This document shows positions 23,198 to 34,582 of a stretch of DNA of 64,000 nt, one piece after another. The position numbers were made by a program, and so were the translations under genes. Below the pieces are notes generated by a model. It was not told the origin of the DNA and ran no database searches. It worked only from the letters and a program-made list of their open reading frames with translations. Each line of letters begins with the position of its first letter. Position 1 is the stretch's first letter. This DNA comes from Litsea cubeba (Eukaryota; Streptophyta; Magnoliopsida; Laurales; Lauraceae). The DNA is taken from contig CM022949.1 in the NCBI GenBank assembly GCA_012931725.1, positions 2,896,939 through 2,960,938 of the forward strand, given 5' to 3'.

Positions 23198-24876
23198 TAT
23201 GAGATGAGTTGATGGGTTTTTTTATAAATTCCCTCATTTATTAGTCAAATAAGAGTTCACAGCGACTGGACTTTTTTTTTAAAGTGAATCCAAATTAGAT
23301 TTATTCAAATCAAAACTAAAGGGGAAAGCTTATAAAAAAATCAATTGACTTAAAGTGGGGCCCTATCATTATTAGACGCGTGATCATGTGGGCCACTTAC
23401 GTCTAACCGGGCATCGGCCTAAGAGAGATTGGAATGGAGAAGCAGTCATGTAGCCAACCACTAAAATAAATAAGAAAAGACTTTGATGATGATGATGATG
23501 ATCGATATTAGGCAAGTCAATAATTGAGTGGCTTGCAACCAAAGTGTAATACTGTTGGTGGCAGTGAACCATCACCATTTGCAGGGATGGCAGTGGGTCT
23601 TCTGAGTCCGGTTGCGTTACTGTTGAGCACTTTGGGTAACTTGGACAGGCTTAACCTAAACTCAACATTTTTATAATTCGGGTTGAGAACTGACAATTTT
23701 AGCTTAACCCAAAGGTCAAAGAGTCCACTTAAGACATATAATTAACAGATTTGAGTTTGTGTTGGGTTGGCAGGTTATTACATGAATGAGGTCGAGTTGA
23801 TAGGTCTAGTAGACTCGACCTAATCCGACTCAGTGCATTAATTGATTGGATCAGAAACGTCAGCCTTAAACTTAATCCAAAAGTATTAAACAAAATCTAG
23901 GATTGTCCTTCTTGACTCGAGTGGCCAACTCAACCCCATCAAACCCAGTATTTCAAGGTTTGGAATTATTTCAATTGAGTTTGAGTTGACATTTCCAATT
24001 TAATTAATAAATGAGTAGGATTTCAATACGGTACATTTACGATATTCAACTTGCCACCTAAACTAAATCTATTTCAACCCAACTCAATCACACGATCAAA
24101 TTTCATAGAGGAAACTTGTTTAATTGGATGGCTATGATAACCCAGTGAGGCCAATTCTCATTTACCCAAACTATTAATTGGAGAGCTCAATGATGGATGT
24201 TGGTTGATCAAGTTTCATACATGTGAGACCCGTTAACAGAATGTTCCAATATATGATTAGTTCTCTAGTTGACAAACGAGGCCTAGGTCCTGTTGCTAAG
24301 CAAAAGATATGAAGGTCCCATCCATGACTTATAAAGAAATATCAAGAGGAGTCAAAGAAATGTTAAAATAATATTTTAGAAAACTTAACATAAGCAAGTA
24401 TATGCTGGTGAAATGGTTAAATTCTCACACTTTGAAAAAGGAGGTTTAAGTATAATCTTCTTTCTTTCTTCTTTACCTCATGAGATAAATCATGAGCTCC
24501 TATTTTTGGGCCATGTCCTCACACTTTATTCTTTTTTTTATATATTATTTCATGTCAGATTAGGGAATGGATATTGAATTTGTAAAATCTCATTTTTTGT
24601 TTATATGAATGAAAAAATGAATCTACATCTCTTTGTCTTCACTCTTAATTTCTATGTTTACATATAGTGGATGGGATTTCTTAAAATAAACCATTCTTCC
24701 AGTCAAGAAGAAAATAATAAAAATAGAAAAACAAATAATTTACACTGAAGATCCATTCAAAGGTTCGGAACTTCAGCATGATACAAAAAATATTTTGGCA
24801 TGGATCTGTATGGGCCCAACTTTGATGCCACTTTGACAAGCTAAATGGGCAAGGACTTGGACCTAAATTAACCGTT
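23198..24876. other. Intergenic DNA, no gene seen
   Basis: A (GAT)n run lies at about 23,484-23,503. 23,630-24,100 has repeated words such as gggttga and gagttga, suggesting an eroded transposon. No coding frame is credible. Confidence 0.45.
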
Positions 24877-25262
24877 TATCAAGTTGGAGGCAGGTCATGA
24901 GACTCATCGGAGTTGGGCTTTCATCAAACAGACTAATGTGGTTATTGAGTGGAAATGGGCCTCCAATAAACATGGAATTTCACGCATTTAATTATGTGTA
25001 AGATTGCAATAAGAACTAGTAAGGGTAGCCGTTCGTGCAAATTAATTGCCCAGGCTCGTCTTCCTGTCCACTTCCTCTATTAACATTTTGATGTTTTAGT
25101 AAAAATTATTAGCTGAGAAAACTTAGTACGTTATCAGACCCAACCGGTCGTGAGTTCAATTTCTAGGATGAACGACTCAGCTTACAAAAATAAAAGAAAT
25201 TCACGTGTTGCCAAAAAATGCACTGACCTTCCACTACTCCATAGCTTCGTCCTGCCCATCTA

Positions 25263-25437
25263 CACTACACCAAAAATGAGAAATTGAAATGGATTACCGT
25301 TCCTAATCCGTGTGTTCCTAATCCGTTCATCCGTTTCAATTTTCTATTTTTAGAACGAATTAACGGATTAGGAACGGATTAGGAACACACATATTAGGAA
25401 CGGTAATCCATTCCAATTTCTCATTTTTGGTGTAGTG
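25263..25437. mobile_element. CACTA-type MITE
   Basis: A 175-bp fold-back with inverted ends of about 60 bases starting CACTACACCAAAAATGAG on both strands. It is flanked by the 3-bp target duplication CTA (25,260-25,262 and 25,438-25,440). The duplicated segment near 34,110 lacks it, reading catctacttg directly, which is the empty site. A CACTA start with a 3-bp duplication defines the CACTA superfamily. Confidence 0.92.
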
Positions 25438-26278
25438 CTACTTGAGCTGCTTTCCAGCTGAATCTATTGATCGCTGAACTGGATGACTTGATCGAGCTTC
25501 AGGCTTGACTAATAATTATAATTGGCATGGCCTCCATCAACTCATTACTCATAGTACCCCACATGCAGCCAAACTTGCATGTAGTTTCTTTCTTCTTAAA
25601 AACTGAGAGATTGCAATAATCCAAAGTACTCACTTTGTCCAGATCCAGGCCCAAGTATCAGGCCAGATTAACAAACAGCCTGGTAGCTGGGACTACCTGA
25701 AGGACCAGACGATTGTTTATACTTTATAATTAGGCTGATGATGCATTACACCCAATACATATCGGTTTTCAAGAAACCAATATAGAAAACCTGTTTGATA
25801 CCCAATTAGCACCAGTGTTGCTAATACAAGCTTATCTCACCGTTCTATAGTCTATACTTATGTTCTCGTCAGCTAAAATAAAATCATAATGATATATCAT
25901 CGTTATGGGCCACCATTTTCTCACCACCTTTTGTGAGGACCTCCTTGTGGGTTCATTTAAGGTCATGCCAATCATGGAAAACGTACATAGGGATCGAAAG
26001 ATATGAATGAGACATAGGGGTATATAAAATATTAAATCTATTAAAAAGTTATATCCCTGTTATCCATGGCTCTCAAGTTTAATGGGTTTACAAAATATTA
26101 TTTTTTGGATTTTACGCTGATGGTGAGTAACAGCTGGATTCACATCTAATATACGTAATCAACTCTAATGCAATTAATTGAATCTCATTCGTGACCAATT
26201 CAATGGTGGGTTTACTTAATTTAAAGTTAGTGAGTATCAATTCATTGGAAGAAGAAAATGATTTCAGTAGGTTGGATA

Positions 26279-26653
26279 TAGGGTTGTAAACGGGTCGGTT
26301 CCGGTCCGGGTCCATGGTAGACCCAGAACCGGAACTGTTAAGGAGAATGTGGAACCGGATCTGGAACCGTTTCGGAACCGGTTTCTCTGCTCCGAAACCG
26401 AAATCAGAACCATGTATGGGACGGGTCTGGATCCGGATCTGGATCTAGGTAGAGAATGATATTAAAAGAAAAAAAAAGATTTTTAAGAGAGATTTTCGGA
26501 AATTGAGGTAATATGTTGGGACTCAGTCCGAACCAAGGTGGAATCGGACCCGGACCCATTTACTTATCGAGGCCTAAAAAATGACTCATACCCGATTTTT
26601 AACGGGTCGGAACCTTTGGATAATCGGAGAATCAAGACCCATTTACATCCCTA
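26279..26653. mobile_element. hAT-type MITE with perfect 8-bp target duplication
   Basis: The termini TAGGGTTGTAAACGGGTC (left) and TAGGGATGTAAATGGGTC (right, minus strand) are inverted. The target duplication GTTGGATA is perfect (26,271-26,278 and 26,654-26,661). The segmental duplicate at about 34,480 has a single gttggata and no element. The interior is related to the interrupted element at 3584-4826. It encodes no transposase. Confidence 0.95.
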
Positions 26654-26767
26654 GTTGGATATCTATATTATAAGTGGGTTGATTGGCACAAATTTTTCAA
26701 AAAAGTAATCACGCAGGAGATAAAAAGGCTGATTCTCATCGATCATATTAAGATATACATGTTTGAT

Positions 26768-27436
26768 GTCCTTGGTCAAAACTTATATACATTATCAAGT
26801 TGATCAACAACACGGCTCGAATATATTGAAATCGACCCCAGAGCCACTCTCATATAGAAGTGGAACTGAAGTATTCCAAGCTTCTAGTTCACCATTTTAT
26901 TTTGGCACATGCAAGGCATATGTAAAGGCAAAGATGTAGGAACAGACACAAAAAAAAAGAAGAAAGAAGAAGATGGCTTAAAAAGAAGGCTAATGGAATA
27001 AAGTCACACCCTTCAACACCAGTACAGAACACGGAATATATCCATTTCCATTCAGCAGATAGCACGAGTTCTTACAAGACCCCTTCATGCATTTCAAATG
27101 CAATCTTGGTTGATATGCAAAATGCTGCGTCTTTGGGCGACATTTGAAGGACCCTTTTATTCGTAGAATGCCATCTAAACCTCTCTTGCGACATCTGAAG
27201 GACCCTTTTATTTGTAGAATGCCATCTAAGCCTCTCTTTATCTATAATTAAAGGAATGATATCTCTTTTTGCAAGTTTGCAAAGGCTGGAATCATCCACA
27301 TGGATTTTAAAGTGTTCTCTTTTCCTTTTTAAACGTACAACATCTGTTCAAAGGCATTATGTGCTATCATCACTGTGGATATGTGCTTTTAAGGTTAAGA
27401 CAAACATTATTTTCACTTTTTTTTTATATCATTTTT
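26768..27436. other. Intergenic DNA with a ~60-bp repeat
   Basis: At about 27,135-27,240 two copies of a ~60-bp unit contain gaaggacccttttatt and gtagaatgccatctaa. No gene is seen. Confidence 0.5.
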
Positions 27437-27536
27437 TTTTATGTGGAAAGTCTTATATCTTCGCACACAATTGTTACCGAAGATATAAGACTTTTGTGTG
27501 AACACTAACAATTGTGTGTGAAGATATAAGACTTTC
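27437..27536. repeat. Small fold-back repeat
   Basis: 30-base inverted arms (gaaagtcttatatcttcgca at 27,437 and its complement ending at 27,536) enclose about 40 bases, part of which repeats the arm again. It is probably a MITE remnant. Confidence 0.6.
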
Positions 27537-27550
27537 TAGTTCTCTATTTA

Positions 27551-27721
27551 GGGGTACATTCATATGTTTCTTTCCCTCGCCCACTTTCCTTTTTAGAAAT
27601 TTTCAAGTACAAAATGTATTTTTCAAATACATAGGGTGAAGTACAAAATACACTTTTCATGTAAAAAAAAGGGAGTGTCCCTCACTCTATGGTGAGGAAA
27701 ATATTCATATGAACATTTTCC
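27551..27721. mobile_element. Mutator-like MITE
   Basis: The ends are inverted (GGGGTACATTCATATG and, on the other strand, GGAAAATGTTCATATG). The interior word gggagtgtccctcactctat is shared with the MITE at 51,101-51,285. Flanks CTCTATTTA (27,542-27,550) and CTCTATATA (27,722-27,730) match at 8 of 9 bases, a size typical of Mutator elements. Confidence 0.6.
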
Positions 27722-28144
27722 CTCTATATAGATATATATTGTTTAATTTTGAAACGCTTTTCTTTTTCTTCTTTTGTGTTAGATACGGATGTTTTCAAAA
27801 GAATAAGTGTAGATTCACCTGGTGATAAGAGGACATGGCTACAATGTAGCGCTGCTGCATTATAGTACGGTGCATCCCTCATCTTCAATGCATTGTGGCC
27901 CTCACCTTTTTGAAATCCAAGTCGCTTATTAGCCCTATCATCTTATGTGGCAATCAACTTGTAAATTATTTTTAAATTATGTAAGATGGCGGGTTTTCCT
28001 ATATTAAAACAGGTGATGAACTTCTTGTAGTTTTTATGATTTGGGATAAAAATGGAGGAAGTCCGTCATGTGTGATTAATCCTACAGTTAGTCCACTAAA
28101 ATCATTTTTGAAAATCTAGAAACAGGTAATATCATGGGAGCATC
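27722..28144. other. Intergenic DNA, no gene seen
   Basis: This is the 3' flank of the transposase pseudogene. Terminal inverted repeats for that element were looked for and not found. Confidence 0.4.
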
Positions 28145-30591
28145 CTAGTACTCCCATTGATGACTATCACGAGTAGGATGGACTACATTGTCGTAAGTTT
28201 GACGATAAGTTTCAGCAAAGGACCAGTGCTCACAAAATTCATATGGATCCAGATTTCTGTAATTGATAGAGGCCAAAGCATGTGAACATGGGATTCCCAA
28301 TATACCCCACCGTCGACAAGTGCATGTCCGGGCATCAAGATTGAGTACATCTGAGTGGAAGGATGAAACTACCTGGAACTCCATCAGACCGGCCGGATGA
28401 CACTGTAGTCGTCGGGATTCTTCAAACTCCTTCTGCAGAAACTTCTCAGCCCATGGTGTCAAACGTGTAGTAAATTTAAGTCCTCGCTCGCGACGTGATT
28501 CATAAAAGTACATGAGTTTGGCACGAATCGCCTCCACCTGTCTAGTGATCGGGAGCTCTCTAATATCTTTTAGAAGGCTATTCGTGCATTCTACTATATT
28601 GGTAGTTAACATGTCATAACGATGACCTTCAACAAAAGCATTCGCCCAATGATGTCTTCCGATCCTCTCAATGTAATCAAATGCCTCCTTTGATATATTC
28701 TTGATGATGTTCATGTGCCTGTCAAACTCAAAAGGTCTATATGCCTTTGCAGCATGCCAAAATTTAACAATTATATTATCATCATTGAACTTCTTCTTTA
28801 TGTTTTGTGAGATGTGTCGGCAACAGTAGCAGTGGACTGCATTGGGGAAGAGGTCGTTGATCGCTTGTACAAGTCCTTTTTGCCTGTCTGAAACAAACGT
28901 TATGTTAGAAATGCATGATCCCAACGCCTCATGGAGAAGGCCGAGGAACCATGTCCATGATTCATACTCTTCGATCTCACCTATTCCAAGAGCAATCGGG
29001 AATAACCTATGATCTCCATCTTGAGTTACTGAAACAAAAAAAAACACCCGGATATTTACCTCGCAAATGTGCCCCATCCAAAGCAATTATAGGACGCAAT
29101 GTCTTTTGAAACGATTCTATACTAGCACCGATGGACCAGAAAAATCCTTTGAATGCACCATCTAGATCCTTGTCTATGAAGGCCCTCGTGCCGGGATTTG
29201 TGCGAAATAGTTCAATCAAGTAATCATTGAGTTGGTTGAAGGATTCCTCAAAAGACCCACGTATTTCCTTCAAAGCTCTTTCCTTTGCAAGGTAGGCCTT
29301 TCTGTAGGTGATCTTTGACCCATAGGCCTTTTGGAAATCTGTGATGATACCTCTTGGTCTAAAATCAGGGTTTGCTCTTACTGTTTCCTTTATGTGATAT
29401 GCAATCATCTCAACAGTAGCCTGACGAAGTGCAGACCCCATATTGGCTTTGAGCAGTAGTAGTTCTGATTGTATGTTCGGACTTGGAACTCGGGGCCCTT
29501 GCCGACAATTGATGAATGTATATGCCATGGACAGTCAACATCTCTGCACTTTGCAGTTACAGCAAAGCTGTTTGTCTTTTGATGCTTCAATTCAAAGTTA
29601 TTTGAGCATTGCAAATATACGAAGGGCTTTCCGGAATGCTTCATGATCCTCAAACACACGACCATTCCACATTTGTCGTGAATGGTCTTCATTGCATTCA
29701 TACATAACCTCATCAGCTGCAGGAACTAAAGTGTCAATGGAATTAAAGAACCCACCAACAAAGGGAGCATCTCCATACCGGCCATCTCCTCTTGCCGAGG
29801 GTGCGAGATTGACTTCACATTGGAGAATTATCCTCTTCATGTGGATCTTCAAGGACATCCATAGCGTCAGCATTCGGCACAAATCCATAAGGTTCTTCTG
29901 GCCTATCTAGACTTTGCACACCATTTGCATCGCAATTATGTTCGTCAATGCTCTTGGAGAAATTTCTGTCTGCATCATTGTTAAGACTAATGGTGGGGTA
30001 CAATGGAACATCATCAGCTAAATTTCTCATCCTGGAAGCAGTTGATGAGTAGTTGATCTCTTGATAAATGAGTGCTGGTTGTGGCGTATTACACCTGTAT
30101 GACACAAGGCAAATTATATGAAATGCGTTAGCAAGAAAATTATAAGGGCAAGACAACAATGACATAGCTTACCATGGAGTAATCGGTGAGCAATTAGGTA
30201 GATGTGATCGCATGATATTTGGAGCATTCTGGGCTCGTTTATGAGGTTGTTCTAGGTCTTCACCATCACCATTTGTTGAAATGCTTAGATATAAATAGAT
30301 GCCCCTGGCTTCATTGTTTACCGCTCTAAACATTGATTTGACATCATCATCACCATGTAGAACAACGACTGTGAATGCATACCCATTATGATGGAGATAC
30401 TGGATAGACATTGCTTTCCCATTTAGTACCTAATTTGTGACATCCATTGCCTTCTTTAGTAGCGCACCATATGTGATATGACTACTTAGGTATACCATCT
30501 TCTCATCACCACCAACATACAAAGGGCACACATTGTTCCATTCCAGATGTCCATTATAATGGAAAATAAATAATTTTTCATATTGAGACAT
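28145..30591 (-). pseudogene. MuDR/MULE transposase, degenerate, with one intron
   Basis: The frame starts at ATG 30,591 (MSQYEKLFIFHYNG), has an in-frame TAG at 30,430-30,432, and continues through a PB1-like N-terminal region (GYAFTVVVLHGDDDVKSM). A GT-AG intron of 78 bases (30,095-30,172) joins in frame. The zinc-binding region (AKCRDVDCPWHIHSS) and the MULE transposase core follow. Candidate catalytic residues lie in LDGAHLRGKYPG, FVSDRQKGLVQ and NIVECTNS. The SWIM zinc finger CTCRRWGILGIPCSHAL is near the end. The reading frame changes near 29,820, 29,600, 29,450 and 29,040; the last lies at a run of A. The core and SWIM parts from 29,086 to 28,145 stay open for 313 residues. The product would be a DNA transposase, now inactive. 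No terminal inverted repeats were found. Confidence 0.85.
30095..30172 (-). other. Predicted intron in the MULE transposase
   Basis: The donor GTAAGC follows CCATG, and the acceptor is TGTCATACAG. Removing 78 bases joins the N-terminal frame to the next conserved frame without a shift. Confidence 0.65.
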
Positions 30592-31811
30592 CCTGCCCAA
30601 GTAAATAGGCTATATTGTCACCAACTGCAAGAAATTATGCTAAAAGAATAAAAAAAATATTAGAAAACAGATGTAAAGAAATTTAATATGAATACCACCA
30701 ATTGAAGCCCATGGCACTCTCATTGTTTTTAATTTAGATTTACAGTGTAATTTAAAAAAATGAAGTTAATAATCTGCCGATGAGTATTATACAAAACTTA
30801 ATTAAATCAGTCAGAGAATGAGATCGTCAGACAACTTACAGTGGCCAACTATGATTCTCACCTTCTGATTGGGCAATGCTCGGTAGTGCTCCAATTAAAA
30901 AAATTTGTTGTTTATTTACAATTTGAGCTCTTAATTTTATGCCAAGTGAAATCCTTCAATGAGTCCTTACAAGTAAATAAATACCATCATATAAAAAGGT
31001 GGGATTGTTACAAAACCACTGACCGGATGACTACCTTGGTATGCAGGTCCCAATCAACGTTACTTCAGCATTCAACAAAACAACCACTCTATCTTTGTAC
31101 ACAATTTCCCTAGAAATCAATAAAATAAAGTACACAAATACCTCAATCTACAACCAAAAAACTATGCATGTTGGAAACGCATCTATGCCGATTTCGGTTG
31201 TTACAATGTAGATCAAATCTAGATACCTCTTGAGTGTTTCTTGACAAAGCTAGGTTGTACGCCAAAACAGTACGATGATGCAGAAGGGTGCCAAGGGGAC
31301 CGAGCAGCAGTGTGGGAATAAGGGAATAGAAGAGGAATGAAAATGCATCTATCCAACACGAGTGCACTGAGGAAGAAGAACGATGGTGAGGAAGGCTGAG
31401 GAAGAGGAATGATGGTGAGGAAGGGAAGAGAAGAAAAAATAGGGGTAAGATGGGCGCGGGATGAGTCTCAAAAAGAGGGAAAAGTACAGAGGGAGTGTTG
31501 CAGTCTCTTGAAAAGGCAAAAACAAAAGCAAAAAAAAGTCTTTCCCGGTTACCAGGTTACCTTTCAGGTTTTAGGATTGTTTTGGACCTTTCTTTGTTTC
31601 CAGGATTGCTTTGGGTCTTTTGGACTATTTGAGGCTTTTTTTGGTAAGTGTCTCTAAAAACAAAAATAAAGAGTAGATATGGTAGTTAAAAAAAAAGAAG
31701 AAGGAAATAGTTGTTCTAAAATATGGAATTTCATGCAAGTAGAATGACAAAACGAGAAAAATAATATTATAAAAGGTTGTTATAGAAGTTAGTTCACAAA
31801 TAAACACTTGG
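30592..31811. other. Intergenic DNA, no gene seen
   Basis: Contains purine-rich repeats (gaggaagaggaatgatggtg) at about 31,320-31,440 and short unrelated frames. It may include the lost 5' end of the MULE. Confidence 0.45.
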
Positions 31812-32768
31812 CTATAACACACTATCTTCTTCTCCCAACTCAACATCCATATTATCTCTATGAGAAGAATTACCCATTTCAATCCCATGATATTTCCTAC
31901 CTTCAAAATACAAAACCGTGTTAGCTACATAACTCACTAGAACCACCCAACAAAACAGCCCAACCAAAACCCCATTCCCCACAAACCCCATCAAAATCCC
32001 ACCACCCATCCTCCCATCCATCAAGACCTTAAGGCCCCACCCAATCCCACCAGAACCCAAAACCACCAACCCACTCAAAACCACCCCACAAAACCGCCTT
32101 CCCTCCATCAAACCCCACCCTACTCTCAATGCCTCCAATCCAAACCGCTCCTCCAAAACCGAAACCACCATCCCCACGCTCAGAACAGACATCAAATGCA
32201 TCTCCCAAAGCATCTCCAAAACCGCCACCCAAACCCCCACGCGTGTGGACAGCAAGTGCGACAGGACCACACGTGCGAGATTCCGGTACGCGCACGTGAG
32301 AACGGACGAGAGGAAGGACGTGAGGAGGAGCCGCTTCCACGTGCGGCTAGTGGCGGACGTGATGGCCGTTAGCCATGTGGGGCGCTTGCCAGAGAGGGAG
32401 AGTGCAGTGGAGCTGATGGCCGTTAAAGCGGCGACGAGGGAGAAGGCGTAGGAAGGGAAGAAGAAGAGCGCCTTGAGCCGAACGAGTGCGAGGGCGTCCA
32501 TGCGGACCTCTTCCCACACGTGCCCAGCCTCGAATACCGTGTGGGACATACGGGCCAGGGACTGCTTGGAGGAGATCTGGGTCTGGATGGGGTGGGTGGC
32601 CAGGGTCGAGCCCAGGGTGAGGAGAGAGAGAGGAAGGATTGTGAGGGTGGTTATGGTGGTGAAGGTGGTTAGGTTGGTTTTTAGTGTCTGGTAGGTGGAG
32701 GAGAAGGTTGTTTTGAGAGGGTTTGAAGTTTGGGCTAGGATAGAACTGCTCTCGTCTATCACAGACAT
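31812..32768 (-). CDS. Six-helix plant membrane protein, copy 3 (divergent)
   Basis: An intact single-exon frame of 318 residues. Hydrophobic segments lie at about residues 35-58, 98-125, 150-175, 180-205, 223-247 and 255-287. It shares with copies 1 and 2 the block MVVSVLEERF (about 200-209), MEGRRFCGV (about 221-229), WKRLL (about 144-148) and the late helix ending VANTVLYFEGRKYHG. Otherwise it is clearly more distant: the N-terminus is Thr/Ser-rich, and the acidic tail (VELGEEDSVL) replaces the GYSL tail. The coding strand is GC-richer than its neighbours. All three genes lie on the minus strand within 21 kb. The function is unknown; membrane location is inferred. ATG at 32,768 is the first in frame and is followed by a plausible cytosolic N-terminus. 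Confidence 0.8.
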   Translation of the reverse strand: MSVIDESSSILAQTSNPLKTTFSSTYQTLKTNLTTFTTITTLTILPLSLLTLGSTLATHPIQTQISSKQSLARMSHTVFEAGHVWEEVRMDALALVRLKALFFFPSYAFSLVAALTAISSTALSLSGKRPTWLTAITSATSRTWKRLLLTSFLSSVLTCAYRNLARVVLSHLLSTRVGVWVAVLEMLWEMHLMSVLSVGMVVSVLEERFGLEALRVGWGLMEGRRFCGVVLSGLVVLGSGGIGWGLKVLMDGRMGGGILMGFVGNGVLVGLFCWVVLVSYVANTVLYFEGRKYHGIEMGNSSHRDNMDVELGEEDSVL

Positions 32769-32848
32769 TTCTCTTTCTTTGTTTATTGTGTTCTCTATGG
32801 TTCTTCTTCTTCCTCTTCCTCTTTCTCTTTCTCTTCCTCTCCCTCTCT

Positions 32849-32858
32849 CCTTTTATCC
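32849..32858 (-). promoter_or_regulatory. Possible TATA box for the 31.8-32.8 kb gene
   Basis: GGATAAAAGG lies about 80 bases upstream of the ATG. The intervening leader is strongly purine-rich (GAGA/GAAG repeats), as often seen in plant 5' leaders. Confidence 0.4.
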
Positions 32859-33039
32859 CCTGGGTCTAAGAAAGTTGTAACTTAAATCTTTTGGAGAATT
32901 TGAAATTATCCCGGACACAAATTCTTGGAATTCTGATAAAGAAATAGGCCTTTGGTATGAAAATTAATACGGTACGAGGGAACTTCCGGGTTGTGATGGA
33001 GTGGTCCTGAGAAAGGATATATAAGGCTACAATTCGGCG

Positions 33040-33520
33040 CCGTATTTTTCACGCCTCTGCTTATGGACACAGGATTATGCATGAGATTAGGAACCAATTA
33101 AGAATCTCGTTGATAAACAATAATGTGGCTCGCAATCAATGATCCCACATATCCAAGTCCGTGGTGAAAATATACATCGAGGTACAATAGACATTTAAGA
33201 GTAAGCACATTTCATAAAGTTCAAGTTCAAGTTTAATGAAGGAAAGGAATTAAGATAATAATTTTTCAGAACAATGACCACCGACAAGAACCAAGGCCAA
33301 TATAAAATAAAACTAAAAGTATGTGAAGGCTCTCTAGCTTGTGCGGGTCCAGATGACTCAAGGTATGTCATCAGCACATCACTCGTGGTCGCCATTAGAC
33401 TAATATGGCTGAAATGGCGCATCCTCCTTCTCAAGGGTACCGTGATGGGCTCTACCTATGTACCAAGTGTAGTACGTCATACTACAAATAACCGTCACAT
33501 AGATATAAATGTAAACATAT
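33040..33520. repeat. Diverged retroelement-like repeat, copy 1
   Basis: Shares an ordered series of words with 34,580-35,030: atgagatta/gtgagatta, cacatcactcgtgg/cacaccactcgtgg, attagactaatatgg/attagactgatcgg, and gggctctacctatgtacca/gggttcagtacctatgcacca. It probably comes from one degenerate LTR-type repeat. No ends or proteins are recognisable. Confidence 0.45.
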
Positions 33521-33640
33521 ATATATATATATATATATCAAAGCGAGTGAAGAAAATTAAACTGTCCTGCCCTGCGATAAACGGCCGTGATCAAATATAG
33601 AAAATCTAATGTGGGCTTTCATCAGACAGTTTGAAGCCCT
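33521..33640. repeat. TA simple repeat and flank
   Basis: A (TA)n tract at about 33,517-33,539 separates the retroelement-like repeat from copy B of the segmental duplication. Confidence 0.6.
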
Positions 33641-34582
33641 TATCAAGTTGGAGGCAGGTCCTGAGACCCATCGGAGTTGGGCTTTCATCAGGCAGACTAA
33701 TGTGGTTATTGAGTGGAAATGGGCCTCCAATAAACCATTAATGGGCGGGTCAGTTAAATTTCCTTGGTCTATATCGTACTTGAACTCGGGATTCAGCTGC
33801 CTTGCGACCCTTCATTCTTATGTTGGAAACATGATATTTCATACATTTAATTATGTGTAAGATTGCAATAAGAACTAGTATGGGTAACGGTTCATGCAAA
33901 TTGCCCATGCTCATCTTCATGTCCACTGCCTCTACTAATATTTCAAGAATTTAGTAAAAGTAATTACCCGACGAAATTTAGTATGTTATCAAAGCCAACT
34001 AGTCTCAAATTTAATTTTTAGGAGGAATGAATCGGCTTGCAAAATAAAAGAAATCTGCACGTTGCCAAAAAAATGCGCCGACCGCATTCCACTACGTACT
34101 CCCAAGCTTGGTCCCATCTACTTGGGTTGGTTTCCAGCTGAATCTACTGATTGGAGAACTGGATGGCTTGAGCTAATTCAGGCTTGACTAATAATTATAA
34201 TTGGCATGGCCTCCATCAATTCATAGGACCTGACATGCAGCCAAACTTGCATGTAATTTGTTTCTTCTTAAAAACTAAGGGATTACAATAATCCAAAGTA
34301 CTCACTTTAATTTTAAGCTGACAGCAAGTAAGAGTTGGATTCACATCTAATCTATGTAATTAGCCCCAATGCAATAAATTGATTCTCATCTGTGACCAAT
34401 TCAATGGTGGGTTTACTTAATTTAAAGTAAGTGAGTATCAATTCAGTGGAAGTGGAAATTAAATCGTATGAGCGGGTTGGATATATTATAGGTGGGCTGA
34501 TTGCACAATTTTTTCAAAAAAGTAATCACGCGGGAGATAAAAGGCTATTCTCATCAAGCATATCAAGATATACATGTTTGAT
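33641..34582. repeat. Segmental duplication, copy B (empty-site copy)
   Basis: Direct-orientation duplicate of 24,877-26,767. It lacks the CACTA MITE and the hAT MITE present there and so records both empty target sites. It carries about 95 bases after cctccaataaac that copy A lacks. Confidence 0.85.

Larger units (their letters stand above)
24877..26767. repeat. Segmental duplication, copy A
   Basis: Direct-orientation duplicate of 33,641-34,582. Shared landmarks are tatcaagttggaggcagg at the start, cagctgaatcta in the middle, gaccaattcaatggtggg, and agatatacatgtttgat at the end. Copy A is longer because it carries a CACTA MITE (25,263-25,437), a block of about 465 bases (about 25,637-26,105) and a hAT MITE (26,279-26,653). 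No gene is seen in either copy. Confidence 0.85.

Noticed and set aside
28915..29910. Plus-strand frames inside the MULE pseudogene
   Set aside because: The opposite strand encodes recognisable transposase motifs, and these frames show none.
27722..31811. Search for long terminal inverted repeats around the MULE transposase
   Set aside because: No matching ends could be found by eye on the two sides, so element borders are not claimed.
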